DNA from: Ornithinimicrobium tianjinense
GTDB taxonomy: Bacteria > Actinomycetota > Actinomycetes > Actinomycetales > Dermatophilaceae
Assembly: GCF_014636495.1 (NCBI RefSeq)
Contig: NZ_BMEM01000004.1
Span: forward strand, 159,994 to 223,993
Direction: 5' to 3'
Length of the DNA stretch: 64,000 bases
Below, piece after piece: positions 35,015 to 45,063 of the stretch (positions within the stretch are counted from its first letter, which is position 1; each line of letters starts with the position of its first letter). Below the pieces are notes generated by a model, which saw only the letters and a program-made list of their open reading frames with translations, made no database searches and was not told the origin of the DNA. Position numbers and translations under genes: made by a program.

Positions 35015-35794
35015 ATGAAGATCACCGAGTCCACCGTCGCCCTCGTCACCGGCGGCGCCTCCGGCCTGGGCGAGCAGACCGCCCGACACCTGCTGGCCGA
35101 CGGCGCCCAGGTCGTGCTCGTGGACCTGCCTGGCGGGCGCGGCGAGCAGCTGGCCGCCGAGCTCGGCGAGCGCGCCCACTTCGCCGGCGCCGACGTGCGC
35201 GACGAGGGCGAGGTCGCCGCGGCCGTCGCGACCGCCGCCGGTCTGGGCGAGCTGCGCGTCGTCGTCGCCTGCGCCGGGGTCGCCACGCCTGGTCGCGTCC
35301 TCTCCAAGCGGGGCGTGCTGCCGCTGGAGACCTACCGCACGGTCGTCGAGATCAACCTGATCGGGACGTTCAACGTGCTCCGCCTGGCGGCCGAGCAGAT
35401 GGCCGGCAACGAGCCGGTCCCCGACGAGCGCGGCCTGGGTGACCGCGGCGTCATCGTCACCACGGCCTCGGTGGCGGCGTTCGACGGTCAGATCGGCCAG
35501 GCGGCGTACGCCTCGTCCAAGGCCGGCGTCGCCGGGCTCACCCTGACCTGCGCGCGCGACCTCGCCGACAAGGCCATCCGCGTCATGTGCATCGCGCCCG
35601 GCGTCTTCGAGACCCCGATGATGGCCGGCATGCCCGAGGGCGTGAAGGAGTCGCTCGAGGCCCTCGTGCCGCACCCCGCGCGTCTGGGCAAGCCCGAGGA
35701 GTATGCCGCGCTCGTCGCCCACATCGTCGAGAACCCGCTCCTCAACGGCGAGGTCATCCGCCTCGACGGCGCCCTGCGCATGCCCCCGCGCTGA
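35015..35794 (+). CDS. SDR-family 3-hydroxyacyl-CoA dehydrogenase type 2-like protein
   Basis: This 259-residue short-chain dehydrogenase resembles HSD17B10-type 3-hydroxyacyl-CoA dehydrogenases. It has the NAD motif [17 protein letters not shown], acidic residue in VVLVDLPGG that prefers NAD, NAG-like VVACAGVA, the catalytic Ser in [13 protein letters not shown] and the YxxxK in [14 protein letters not shown]. The sequence [15 protein letters not shown] and [20 protein letters not shown] near the C-terminus are also typical. GGAGGA precedes the ATG. Its position right after an acyl-CoA dehydrogenase supports a beta-oxidation or isoleucine-degradation role. Confidence 0.93.
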   Translation: MKITESTVALVTGGASGLGEQTARHLLADGAQVVLVDLPGGRGEQLAAELGERAHFAGADVRDEGEVAAAVATAAGLGELRVVVACAGVATPGRVLSKRGVLPLETYRTVVEINLIGTFNVLRLAAEQMAGNEPVPDERGLGDRGVIVTTASVAAFDGQIGQAAYASSKAGVAGLTLTCARDLADKAIRVMCIAPGVFETPMMAGMPEGVKESLEALVPHPARLGKPEEYAALVAHIVENPLLNGEVIRLDGALRMPPR

Positions 35795-35809
35795 GCCCGG
35801 CGCCCGGGC

Positions 35810-36232
35810 TCAGGTGCCCGTGTGCCAGCGGCGCAGCCGGTCCAGCTCGGCGGGCGGGACCCCGAGCAGGGTGACCTCCTCGCCGTCGCGCAGTACGGCC
35901 ACGACCCTCCAGGGTATGCCGCCAGCCGGCTCCCCTCGCACGTCGAGGACGTCCGCCCGGCTGAGCCGGCGTGGCCTACGCCCCTCGATGACGGTGAGCG
36001 CGTCAGGGTCGAGACGCGTGCCGCTGCGCTCGAAGCGGCCCGCCCACATCAGGAAGACGCCGAGTCCGAGCGCGGCGAGCGTCAGCACCACCGCCGCGGG
36101 GTGCGTCGGGCGCGCCAGCACGAGCGCGGCCAGGGCGCTCACGCCGATGAGGCACCCCAGGGCGGCACGCAGCAGCGGCACCCACCGTGGCTGCATGAGC
36201 CACTCCCCCCGGTCCTCCTCGGCGGTCGTCAC
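35810..36232 (-). CDS. PH-domain-like small membrane protein
   Basis: This 140-residue protein has two hydrophobic helices (about residues 20-40 and 46-66) followed by a C-terminal soluble part (GTRLDPDALTVIEGRRPRRLSRADVLDVRGE....WRVVAVLRDGEEVTLLGVPPAELDRL) that looks like the bacterial PH-domain proteins common in actinobacteria. Function is unknown. The GTG start overlaps the stop of the MFS gene by four bases, so the two are co-expressed. Confidence 0.75.
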   Translation of the reverse strand: MTTAEEDRGEWLMQPRWVPLLRAALGCLIGVSALAALVLARPTHPAAVVLTLAALGLGVFLMWAGRFERSGTRLDPDALTVIEGRRPRRLSRADVLDVRGEPAGGIPWRVVAVLRDGEEVTLLGVPPAELDRLRRWHTGT

Positions 36233-37407
36233 GGCGTCAGGCTAGCGCCGGGCCTCAGCCAGCGCACCGAGATGAGCACCGCGGCGACCCCGGCGAGCAG
36301 TGGCAGCACCATGCCGGCGCGCAGTCCCGCGGAGTCCGCGACCACGCCATACACGGGGGACGTCAGCAGGAAGCCGGCGCGCATCAGCCAGGTGACCAGC
36401 CCGACGCCCGCGCCGTAGGGCAGCCCGCGCAGGTCGTGGGCGGCGGCGAAGGCGGCCGGCACGAGCGTGGAGCAGCCCAGCCCGAGCAGGACGAAGCCGA
36501 CCATGCCGGCCGGGACGCCCGGCGCGAGCATGGTCACCAGGGCGCCTGCCGTGATGAGGACGCCCCCGGCGGCGGCGGTCCGGCCGCGGCCCAGACGGTC
36601 GGTGACCGCGTCCCCCAGCAGGCGCCCGACGAACTGTGCGGCGTAGGCCGCGACGTAGGCGAGGCCCGCCACGCCGGCGGCCGCGCCGAGGGCGTCCCGG
36701 GTGTAGAGGGCCGCCCAGGAGTTGCCGATCTCCTCCACGAGGGTGCCGCTGACGGCCAGCGCCGCGAACGGCGCGACCAGCAGCAGAGCCCCGCGGCGAC
36801 CGGTGGTGCGCTCCTGCCCCGCGCTGTGGTGGTCGTCCTCCCCCGGCAGCCGGGCGAGCCACCCGGCCAGCACGGCGACGCAGGACCAGACCACGGCGCT
36901 GGCGACGAGGACCGGCCCGACCGGGAGGCCGAGTCCTGCGGTCCAGGCCCCCACGAGACCGCCGACCACGGCCCCCAGGCTCCAGACCGCGTGGAGGGAG
37001 TTGATGATCGAGCGGCCCAGGGCGCGCTCGATCCGCAGGCCGTGGACGTTCTGGCCGGCGTCGAGGACGGGGTCGATGGTCCCGGCGAGGAACAACGCCG
37101 CGAACAGCAGCCAGAACCAGGGGCTCGAGGCCGCGGCCGCGACGAGCACCGAGACCACGACGGTGCCGACGGTGGCCACCCGCATCGCGCCGAACCGGCG
37201 CAGCACCCACCCGGAACACGCCGCCGTGAGGACGGAGCCGACCGCGAACGCGACGACCATGAGGCCGAAGCCGGAGTTCGACAGGTCGAAGCGGTCCTTG
37301 AGCTGGGGGTAGTGGGGCAGCAGCGTGGCGACCACGGCGGCGTTGGTGAAGAACTGCAGCGAGACGCCGACGCGGGCGCGGGCTGGACGGGATCGGGTGG
37401 TGGACAC
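36229..37407 (-). CDS. Major facilitator superfamily transporter
   Basis: This 392-residue protein with about twelve hydrophobic helices is an MFS permease. The loop 2-3 region is seen as GWVLRRFGAMRVATVGTVV, and DAVTDRLGRGRTAAAGGVLI after helix 8 is the repeated motif of the second half. The acidic-histidine loop EDDHHSAGQERTTGRRG separates the halves. The pattern of paired GVGLVTW and VVADSAGLRAG helices resembles FucP/NarK-distant sugar or drug efflux types, but no substrate can be assigned. It is followed by the PH-like gene with overlap. Confidence 0.85.
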   Translation of the reverse strand: MSTTRSRPARARVGVSLQFFTNAAVVATLLPHYPQLKDRFDLSNSGFGLMVVAFAVGSVLTAACSGWVLRRFGAMRVATVGTVVVSVLVAAAASSPWFWLLFAALFLAGTIDPVLDAGQNVHGLRIERALGRSIINSLHAVWSLGAVVGGLVGAWTAGLGLPVGPVLVASAVVWSCVAVLAGWLARLPGEDDHHSAGQERTTGRRGALLLVAPFAALAVSGTLVEEIGNSWAALYTRDALGAAAGVAGLAYVAAYAAQFVGRLLGDAVTDRLGRGRTAAAGGVLITAGALVTMLAPGVPAGMVGFVLLGLGCSTLVPAAFAAAHDLRGLPYGAGVGLVTWLMRAGFLLTSPVYGVVADSAGLRAGMVLPLLAGVAAVLISVRWLRPGASLTP

Positions 37408-37441
37408 CCGACCCAGGGTAGGTGGGCGGCGCGCCCTGGCC

Positions 37442-38227
37442 TCAGTCGCCGCGCAGGCCGAGGCCGCGGCCGTGGGCCTGGAGCGTCAGGGTCCTGGCGG
37501 TGATGTCGACCTCCAGCTCGTTGGAGCTGAGCACCTCCATCACCATCCGCTCGACGAGCCCACGCTCGTCGTCGCAGGCCTTCAGCGTCATGACCGCGTC
37601 ACCCACGCTCACGCTGGTGCCGTCCTCGCCCAGGGTGTAGGGCGCGCTGCCGGTGTTGCAGCCGGCCTGCACCTCCAGGGTGCCGTCCGGGCCGAAGGTG
37701 AGAGAGGCCTCCACGCCCGCGGGCACGCTCGAGACCGCGTCACCGGAGATGAAGCTGTCCAGCCGCCACACCGTGCCCTGCAGCGGCAGGTCCGGGTCGG
37801 CCACCTCCCGGTCCTGCAGGGTGAGGACCGTCGAGCCGGTCGTGAGGGTGAGCGTGTCCTCCTCCAGCGAGAGGGCCGGCTCGGCACCCAGCAGCCCGGC
37901 GAGCCAGGTGTCCTGCTCCGCGAGCCCGTCCGGGCAGCCCATCTCGGTCATCGCGAGGTCGCCCACGAGGAGTGTCCCGTCGATGATCCGGAAGGTCCCG
38001 CCCATGGTGTTGCACCCGGCGCTCGCCGAGATCTCCTCGTCGGTGAACGAGAGCCGCACCCGGGTGCCCTCCACCAGGTCGCGAGGGGCGCCGTCCTCCG
38101 TCACGCCGCTGCTCAGGAAGGTGCGCCCGGCCACATCCGGCCTTCCGGCCGGACCGACGAGCTCCCCGCACGCCGTGAGCAGGAGCAGGGGGACGGCGAG
38201 CGCGACGGCATACCGGAGAGACCTCAT
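37442..38227 (-). CDS. Lipoprotein with two META domains
   Basis: This 261-residue exported lipoprotein has a signal sequence ending in LLLLTAC (acylated Cys about residue 20). Two META (HslJ-like) domains follow: the first around GRTFLSSGVTEDG...ISASAGCNTMGGTFRI...MTEMGCPDGLAEQD, the second around GTVWRLDSFISGDA...LEVQAGCNTGSAPYTL...MTLKACDDERGLVE. Each has the GCNT motif and a second Cys that could form a disulfide. META proteins such as HslJ are linked to stress or antibiotic tolerance in other bacteria; function here is not known. It stands alone between MFS and tRNA-Thr genes. Confidence 0.88.
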   Translation of the reverse strand: MRSLRYAVALAVPLLLLTACGELVGPAGRPDVAGRTFLSSGVTEDGAPRDLVEGTRVRLSFTDEEISASAGCNTMGGTFRIIDGTLLVGDLAMTEMGCPDGLAEQDTWLAGLLGAEPALSLEEDTLTLTTGSTVLTLQDREVADPDLPLQGTVWRLDSFISGDAVSSVPAGVEASLTFGPDGTLEVQAGCNTGSAPYTLGEDGTSVSVGDAVMTLKACDDERGLVERMVMEVLSSNELEVDITARTLTLQAHGRGLGLRGD

Positions 38228-38329
38228 GCCGCTCGGACGAGCAGGCAGCGCGTGGAGTTCCCGGCCCCGGGTCGGCGTCCTCGCAGGAGTCGAGCCTCCG
38301 GGCGCTGGCCACCGACCGGTCAGGATGGG

Positions 38330-38402
38330 AGCTGGCGAAGGGACTCGAACCCTCAACCACCTGTTTACAAGACAGGTGCGCTACCAGTTGCGCCACGCCA
38401 GC
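38330..38402 (-). tRNA. tRNA-Thr (anticodon UGU)
   Basis: The minus strand folds as a cloverleaf. The acceptor stem GCTGGCG pairs with CGCCAGC, the D-arm contains GCGCAACTGGTAGCGC, the anticodon arm is CCTGT-CTTGTAA-ACAGG with UGU at the anticodon, and the T-arm is GAGGG-TTCGAGT-CCCTT. The discriminator base is U. CCA is not encoded. No integrase gene or duplicated tRNA end is seen nearby. Confidence 0.95.
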
Positions 38403-38475
38403 GGACCGTCCGGCGCGCCGGACGCCCGACGAGTGTATGCCGTGCCGGCCCGCCGCCCGAAGCGCCGACCCCGGC

Positions 38476-39591
38476 TCAGCCGATGACGTTGGCGTTGAGC
38501 CACGTCTGCAGGGCGACCACGGTCCGGTAGTTCATGTAGGTCGAGCCGTCGCGCGTCATACCGATGCGGGTCTGCAGGGCGGCCTGCGAGCGCGGGCCCC
38601 ACAGCCCGTCCGGCGTGGTGCCCACCTCGGACTGCAGCGCCTTGATGGTCGCGGTGTCCCACCGACCGGTCTCGGCGATGCCGACCCATCGCTGGATCGC
38701 CTTGACGGTCAGGGGGCCGCGCTGCCCGTCGACCACCAGCGGCGCCATGTCGGAGGCGCCACCCCCGCCCGCCGGCGCCAGGATGGTCCCGCTGATGTAG
38801 CCGCCCCCGTCCGCCAGCCTGACCCAGCCGTCGCTGAGCGTGCCCGTCACCGTGGTGCCGTGCGCGGCTCCGCCGACGATCCGGTATGACGTGCCCGGCC
38901 CGGAGCGGATGTTGGCGCCCGCCGTGGCGGTCACCACCCAGGAGGTGCTGCTGCTCGGAGGCGCGGGGGCCGGGGCTGGCGCGGTCGTGGTGAGCGTCGT
39001 CGCGCTCACCCAGCCGCGGCCGTCGGCGAGCCTGACCCAGCCGTCGCTCATCGTGCCGGTGACCTGGGTGCCGTTGGCGGCGCTGCCGACGATGGAGTAG
39101 GTCAGGCCCGGGCCGCTGCGGATGTTGGCACCGGGCGTGGCTTTGACCCACCACGTGCCCGGGGCTGGCGCGGGGTCGTCCTGGCCGGGGTAGGGCGCGA
39201 GGCCATTCTCCATGGTCAGTCCCGCGCGCACCGAGCACACCGGCCAGGCGCCGGGACCCTGCACCTTGAGCACCTTCTGGCCGATGGTGATCTGCTGCAG
39301 CTTCGTGGCCTGGTGGGCGTAGGGGGCGAAGTCCTCGCCGCCGAAGCTCTGCCAGGTCGGGTGCCAGAACTGCAGCCCGCCGTAGAACCCGTTGCCGGTG
39401 TTGATCGACCAGTCGCCACCGGACTCGCACTCGGCGACGCGGTCCCAGACGTTGTCGGTCTCGGCCGCGGCCGCGGTGGGGGCGGTGACGCCGACCGCCG
39501 TCACGGAGGCGGCCCCGGCGAGGGCGAGGTGGCCGGCGCGACGCAGGCCGGAGGGTCGGGCGGTGGAGCGGTGCCGCGGGTTCGTGGCCAT
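38476..39591 (-). CDS. Resuscitation-promoting-factor-like transglycosylase with SH3 and peptidoglycan-binding domains
   Basis: This 371-residue secreted protein starts with a basic, hydrophobic signal (about residues 1-43, ending TAAAAE). An Rpf/transglycosylase domain follows (DNVWDRVAECESGGDWSINTGNGFYGGLQFWHPTW), in which the Glu of AECESGG is the catalytic residue. Two SH3b-type repeats come next (ATPGANIRSGPGLTYSIVG and ATAGANIRSGPGTSYRIVG), separated by Pro/Ala linkers. A C-terminal peptidoglycan-binding-like repeat region (GQRGPLTVKAIQRWVG, GLWGPRSQAALQTRIG) ends the protein. Rpf proteins cleave peptidoglycan and wake dormant cells. I looked for a c-di-AMP riboswitch in the 279-bp upstream gap and did not find its core. 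Confidence 0.92.
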   Translation of the reverse strand: MATNPRHRSTARPSGLRRAGHLALAGAASVTAVGVTAPTAAAAETDNVWDRVAECESGGDWSINTGNGFYGGLQFWHPTWQSFGGEDFAPYAHQATKLQQITIGQKVLKVQGPGAWPVCSVRAGLTMENGLAPYPGQDDPAPAPGTWWVKATPGANIRSGPGLTYSIVGSAANGTQVTGTMSDGWVRLADGRGWVSATTLTTTAPAPAPAPPSSSTSWVVTATAGANIRSGPGTSYRIVGGAAHGTTVTGTLSDGWVRLADGGGYISGTILAPAGGGGASDMAPLVVDGQRGPLTVKAIQRWVGIAETGRWDTATIKALQSEVGTTPDGLWGPRSQAALQTRIGMTRDGSTYMNYRTVVALQTWLNANVIG

Positions 39592-39817
39592 GTCGACGAG
39601 GTCCTTCCGGGGACGACAAGGGTGGCGCACCCGTCGCCTCCTGTGACCGGCGGGACGCATGTGGTCAGAGTGACGAGCCTGACCACGGTAGCGACACAGT
39701 GGCGTGCAGCACAACCGGCACTTCTGTGCCAGAGGGCGAGCCGGCCCAGCAACCACGCGGCCGGGAAGGGGAGCTCAGGGAAAGTGCCGGTCTGAATGTC
39801 CGGGCCGTCAGCCCCTC

Positions 39818-39870
39818 GGACGCCCTACGGACGCCCCTCAGACGCCCCTCAGACGCGCCTCATACGCGCC

Positions 39871-39872
<2 letters not shown>
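39818..39872. repeat. Five tandem 11-bp repeats at the end of the kinase gene
   Basis: Units of the form (A/G)GACGCCCCTC are repeated five times at an exact 11-bp period, the last one running into the kinase stop codon. The array lies just 3' of the Ser/Thr kinase gene and may form part of its untranslated end. Confidence 0.85.
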
Positions 39873-41595
<1,723 letters not shown>

Positions 41596-41705
41596 GGTAT
41601 GCCGTCTCCTCGGCTCGGGCGTCCAGGTCGCCCGGGCAGGTGGGCGTAGGGGGCGGGCCCTAGGGTGGTGGCAGAGCCCGTGAGACCAACGACCGAGAGG
41701 CCACC

Positions 41706-43181
41706 ATGGTTTCATCCACCAGCAGCACCTTCGACTTCGTCGTCGCGGCCAACCGGCTCCCGGTGGACCGCTCCGTCAGCCTCGACGGGACCGTCACCTG
41801 GACCACCAGCCCCGGGGGCCTCGTGACGGCGATGGAGTCCGTCATGCGGGACCGCGAGGCCGCCTGGGTCGGTTGGGCGGGCTTCCCCGGCGACGCGCCC
41901 GCGCCCTTCGACGACGGCCGGCTGCGGCTGCACCCCGTGGGCCTGAGCGCCGAGGACCTCACCGACTACTACGAGGGCTTCAGCAACGACACCCTGTGGC
42001 CGCTCTACCACGACGTCATCGTCCCGCCGACCTACCACCGCTCCTGGTGGAACGCCTACCGCCGGGTCAACGAGCGGTTCGCCGAGGCCGTCTGCGAGGT
42101 CGCCGCGGAGGGCGCGACGGTCTGGATCCACGACTACCAGCTGCAGCTGGTGCCAGCGATGGTCCGCGACCGCCGGCCGGACGTGCGGATCGGGTGGTTC
42201 AACCACATCCCGTTCCCGCCGGTCGAGCTCTTCGCCCAGCTGCCGTGGCGGGCCCAGGTGCTGCGCGGTCTGCTCGGCGCCGACTTCCTCGGCTTCCAGC
42301 GTCCCGACGACGCCCGCAACTTCCTGCGCTCCTGCCGTGCCGTCCTCGACGCCACCGTCAAGGGCGACACGGTGCGGTGGCAGGGCTCCGACGACGGTCG
42401 GCTCGGCGGGTCGCCCCGGGTCGCCCGCGCCGCCGCCGTGCCGATCTCCATCGACGCCCAGGGCCTGCGCGAGCTCGCCGACTCCCCCGCAGTGCGTGCC
42501 CGGGCCGCCGAGATCCGGGAGTCGCTGGGCAACCCGCAGGTCGTCCTCCTGGGCGTCGACCGGCTCGACTACACCAAGGGCCTGCGCCACCGGCTCCGCG
42601 CGATCGGAGAGCTGCTCGCCGACGGCGAGATCGCCCCTCCGGAGGTGACCTTCGTCCAGGTGGCGACCCCGAGCCGGGAGCGCGTGGAGGCCTACCGCAC
42701 GCTGCGCCAGCAGATCGAGGGCACCGTCGGCCGGATCAACGGCGACTTCTCCCACCTCGGCGACACCGCCGTCCACTACCTGCACCAGTCCTACGGGCGG
42801 GAGGAGATGGCCGCGCTCTTCCAGGTGGCGGACGTCATGCTCGTCACGCCGCTGCGCGACGGGATGAACCTCGTCGCCAAGGAGTACGTCACCGCCCGCC
42901 ACGACGGCGGTGGCGCCCTCGTCCTCTCGGAGTTCACCGGCGCCGCCGAGGAGCTGCACTCGGCCTACCTGTGCAACCCGCACGACATCGCCGGTCTCAA
43001 GGAGACGATCCTGCGCGCCATCCGCGACGACCACGAGGAGAAGCGCCGGCGGATGCGGATGATGCGCCGCCAGGTGCGCACCCGCGACGTCCAGGCCTGG
43101 GCCGACGACTTCCTGCGTGCCCTGGAGATGGCGCCGGCACGGCCGCCGCGGGCACGCCGGAGCATCTCGCGACTGATCTGA
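41706..43181 (+). CDS. otsA: Trehalose-6-phosphate synthase (OtsA)
   Basis: OtsA transfers glucose from a nucleotide sugar to glucose 6-phosphate. The 491-residue GT20 enzyme has the N-terminal VVAANRLPVDRS, WVGWAGFPGD, and the substrate segment WIHDYQLQLVPAMVR. The segment IGWFNHIPFPPVELFAQLPWR is diagnostic, as are VDRLDYTKGLRHRLRA, FVQVATPSRERVEAY and VTPLRDGMNLVAKEY. GAGAGG precedes the ATG. otsB follows after 33 bases, so the two make the trehalose synthesis operon, a typical compatible-solute pathway in actinobacteria. Confidence 0.97.
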   Translation: MVSSTSSTFDFVVAANRLPVDRSVSLDGTVTWTTSPGGLVTAMESVMRDREAAWVGWAGFPGDAPAPFDDGRLRLHPVGLSAEDLTDYYEGFSNDTLWPLYHDVIVPPTYHRSWWNAYRRVNERFAEAVCEVAAEGATVWIHDYQLQLVPAMVRDRRPDVRIGWFNHIPFPPVELFAQLPWRAQVLRGLLGADFLGFQRPDDARNFLRSCRAVLDATVKGDTVRWQGSDDGRLGGSPRVARAAAVPISIDAQGLRELADSPAVRARAAEIRESLGNPQVVLLGVDRLDYTKGLRHRLRAIGELLADGEIAPPEVTFVQVATPSRERVEAYRTLRQQIEGTVGRINGDFSHLGDTAVHYLHQSYGREEMAALFQVADVMLVTPLRDGMNLVAKEYVTARHDGGGALVLSEFTGAAEELHSAYLCNPHDIAGLKETILRAIRDDHEEKRRRMRMMRRQVRTRDVQAWADDFLRALEMAPARPPRARRSISRLI

Positions 43182-43214
43182 CCCTTCCCCGACGACCTCT
43201 GCCAAGGAGAGCCC

Positions 43215-44018
43215 GTGACCCTGGACCCCGCCCTCGTCGACGCGCTCGGTGCCTTTGCCGCGCACCCCCGGGTGCTGGTGGCCACCGACTTCGACGGCGC
43301 CCTCGCCCCGCTCGTCCTCGACCCGATGGACTCCCGTCCCGTCGAGGGAGGTATGGAGTCGCTCGCCGCGCTCGCCGACCTCCCGGGCACGACGGTCGCC
43401 CTGGTCAGCGGGCGCGCGCTCGGCCCGCTGCGCCAGCTCTCCGGCGCGCAGGACCCGCTGCTGCTGATCGGCAGCCACGGCGCCGAGGACTCGCGCCGCC
43501 CGGACGGGCTGGCCCTCAGCGAGGAGCAGCGCACCCTGCTCACGCAGCTCGAGGACGCCCTCCGGGCGGTCGTCGAGCAGCACCCCGGCGCCCGGATCGA
43601 GGACAAGCCCGCCGGGCGGGTGCTGCACACGCGCGGCCTGCCGCCCGAGGTGAGCGGCGCCGCCCTGGCCGCGGCCACCGCCGTGGGCGAGCGGCATACC
43701 TCCCTGGTGGTGACCCCGGGCAAGGAGGTCGTCGAGCTCGCGGTCGCGCACGTCGGCAAGGGGGTGGCGCTGGTCGCGCTCGCCGAGGAGCTGGGCGTCG
43801 ACGCCGTCCTCTACGCCGGCGACGACGTGACGGACGAGCACGCCTTCGTCGCGCTGGCGCAGGACACCGACCTCGCGCGGGCGGAGCGCCGGCTGACGAT
43901 CCGGGTGGGCGACGGCGAGAGCGCGGCCCAGCACCGGGTGAACGACGAACGGGCGCTCGTGCGGGCCTTCGAGGTGCTGCTCAGCGCGCGAGCGGGGCGG
44001 TCGAACGACGGAGGATGA
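43215..44018 (+). CDS. otsB: Trehalose-6-phosphate phosphatase (OtsB)
   Basis: OtsB removes phosphate from the OtsA product. The 267-residue HAD phosphatase has motif I VLVATDFDGALAPLVLDP (nucleophile Asp; the usual Thr after DG is Ala), motif II VALVSGR, GSHGAE, and the metal site in AVLYAGDDVTDEHAFVALA. AAGGAG precedes the GTG. The 3' end overlaps the convergent LacI-family gene by 38 bases, so the two transcripts would be antisense to each other over the overlap. Confidence 0.95.
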   Translation: MTLDPALVDALGAFAAHPRVLVATDFDGALAPLVLDPMDSRPVEGGMESLAALADLPGTTVALVSGRALGPLRQLSGAQDPLLLIGSHGAEDSRRPDGLALSEEQRTLLTQLEDALRAVVEQHPGARIEDKPAGRVLHTRGLPPEVSGAALAAATAVGERHTSLVVTPGKEVVELAVAHVGKGVALVALAEELGVDAVLYAGDDVTDEHAFVALAQDTDLARAERRLTIRVGDGESAAQHRVNDERALVRAFEVLLSARAGRSNDGG

Positions 44019-45063
44019 GCTCGGGCTCGAAAAGATACTCGCGGTGCTCGACCTTCTCCCCCGCGATCTCCTCGAGCACGGCGGTCACGGCCGCCTCGGC
44101 CATCGCGTTGACGTCCATGCGGACCGTCGTCAGCGGCGGGTCGATGAACGACATGAAGGGCACGTCGTCGCCGCCGATCACCGACAGGTCGCCCGGCACC
44201 GTCAGGCCCAGCTGCGTGGCGGCACGCAGGACACCGAGCGCCATGACGTCGGAGCCGGCGATGACCGCCGTGGCGCCCGCCTCGACGAGCGTGCGGGCGG
44301 CGGCGGCGCCGCCCTCGATCGTGAAGAGCGTGGTGCTGACGAGCTCATCGAGGTCGACACCGGGGACGTCCGCCATCGCCGCGCGGTAGCCGGCCACGCG
44401 CCGCTGCACAGGGACGTAGCGCGACGGCCCGGTGGCGAAGCCGATCCGCGTGTGGCCGAGGTCCCGCAGGTGCCGGACCGCCAGGTGCATCGCGGCGACG
44501 TCGTCGTGCGAGATGAAGGTGGCGTCGATGCCGTCGCGGTAGCCGTTGACCAGCGCGATCGGCAGACCACGGTCGCGCAGCTGGGTGTAGCGGTCCACGC
44601 TCGCGCGGGTGTCTGCGTGGAAGCCGCTGACGAAGACGATGCCGGAGACGCCGCGGGCGAGCAGCATCTGGACGTACTCGTCCTCATGGACCCCCCCTGG
44701 CGTCTGCGTGCACAGCACCGGGGTGAACCCGCCGGCTGCCAGCTGGGTCTCGATGACCTGCGCGAACATCGGGAAGACGGGGTTGGTGAGCTCCGGCACG
44801 ACCAGCCCGATCAGGCCCGCGCTGTTGCGCTTGAGCTTGCTGGGCCGCTCGTAGCCGAGCACGTCGAGGGCCGTGAGCACGGCCTGCCGCGTGCTCGCCG
44901 CCACCCCGGGCTTGTCGTTGAGGACACGGCTGACCGTCGCCTCGCTGACGCCGGCGTGGGCCGCCAGGTCGGCCAGCCGGCCGCGAGGACCGGCCTCACC
45001 ATTTCCGTCACCTCGCGCGAAGCTCGCCTCCGCGCTACCAATAAGTTTAGCCACCACGAACAC
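43981..45063 (-). CDS. LacI-family transcriptional regulator
   Basis: This 360-residue repressor-type regulator has a helix-turn-helix at about residues 30-55 (LADLAAHAGVSEATVSRVLNDKPGVA), hinge region, and a periplasmic-binding-like effector domain (GLIGLVVPELTNPVFPMFAQ, GVSGIVFVSGFHAD, IGGDDVPFMSFIDPPLTTVRMD). It follows the maltodextrin/cyclodextrin genes on the same strand and overlaps the preceding gene by 17 bases, so it likely controls them in response to a glucan-derived sugar. The first 25 residues before the HTH are unusual, and the composition changes from low to high GC within this 5' end, right at the island border. The true start may lie further in. Confidence 0.93.
   Translation of the reverse strand: MFVVAKLIGSAEASFARGDGNGEAGPRGRLADLAAHAGVSEATVSRVLNDKPGVAASTRQAVLTALDVLGYERPSKLKRNSAGLIGLVVPELTNPVFPMFAQVIETQLAAGGFTPVLCTQTPGGVHEDEYVQMLLARGVSGIVFVSGFHADTRASVDRYTQLRDRGLPIALVNGYRDGIDATFISHDDVAAMHLAVRHLRDLGHTRIGFATGPSRYVPVQRRVAGYRAAMADVPGVDLDELVSTTLFTIEGGAAAARTLVEAGATAVIAGSDVMALGVLRAATQLGLTVPGDLSVIGGDDVPFMSFIDPPLTTVRMDVNAMAEAAVTAVLEEIAGEKVEHREYLFEPELILRRSTAPLAR

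Noticed and set aside
38330-38402. tRNA-Thr as an integration site
   Set aside because: No integrase, no duplicated tRNA 3' end and no composition change beside it; the low-GC block starts more than 6 kb away.
39592-39870. c-di-AMP (ydaO) riboswitch upstream of the Rpf-like gene
   Set aside because: This element often precedes actinobacterial rpf genes, but its conserved core sequences were not visible in the gap on the relevant strand.
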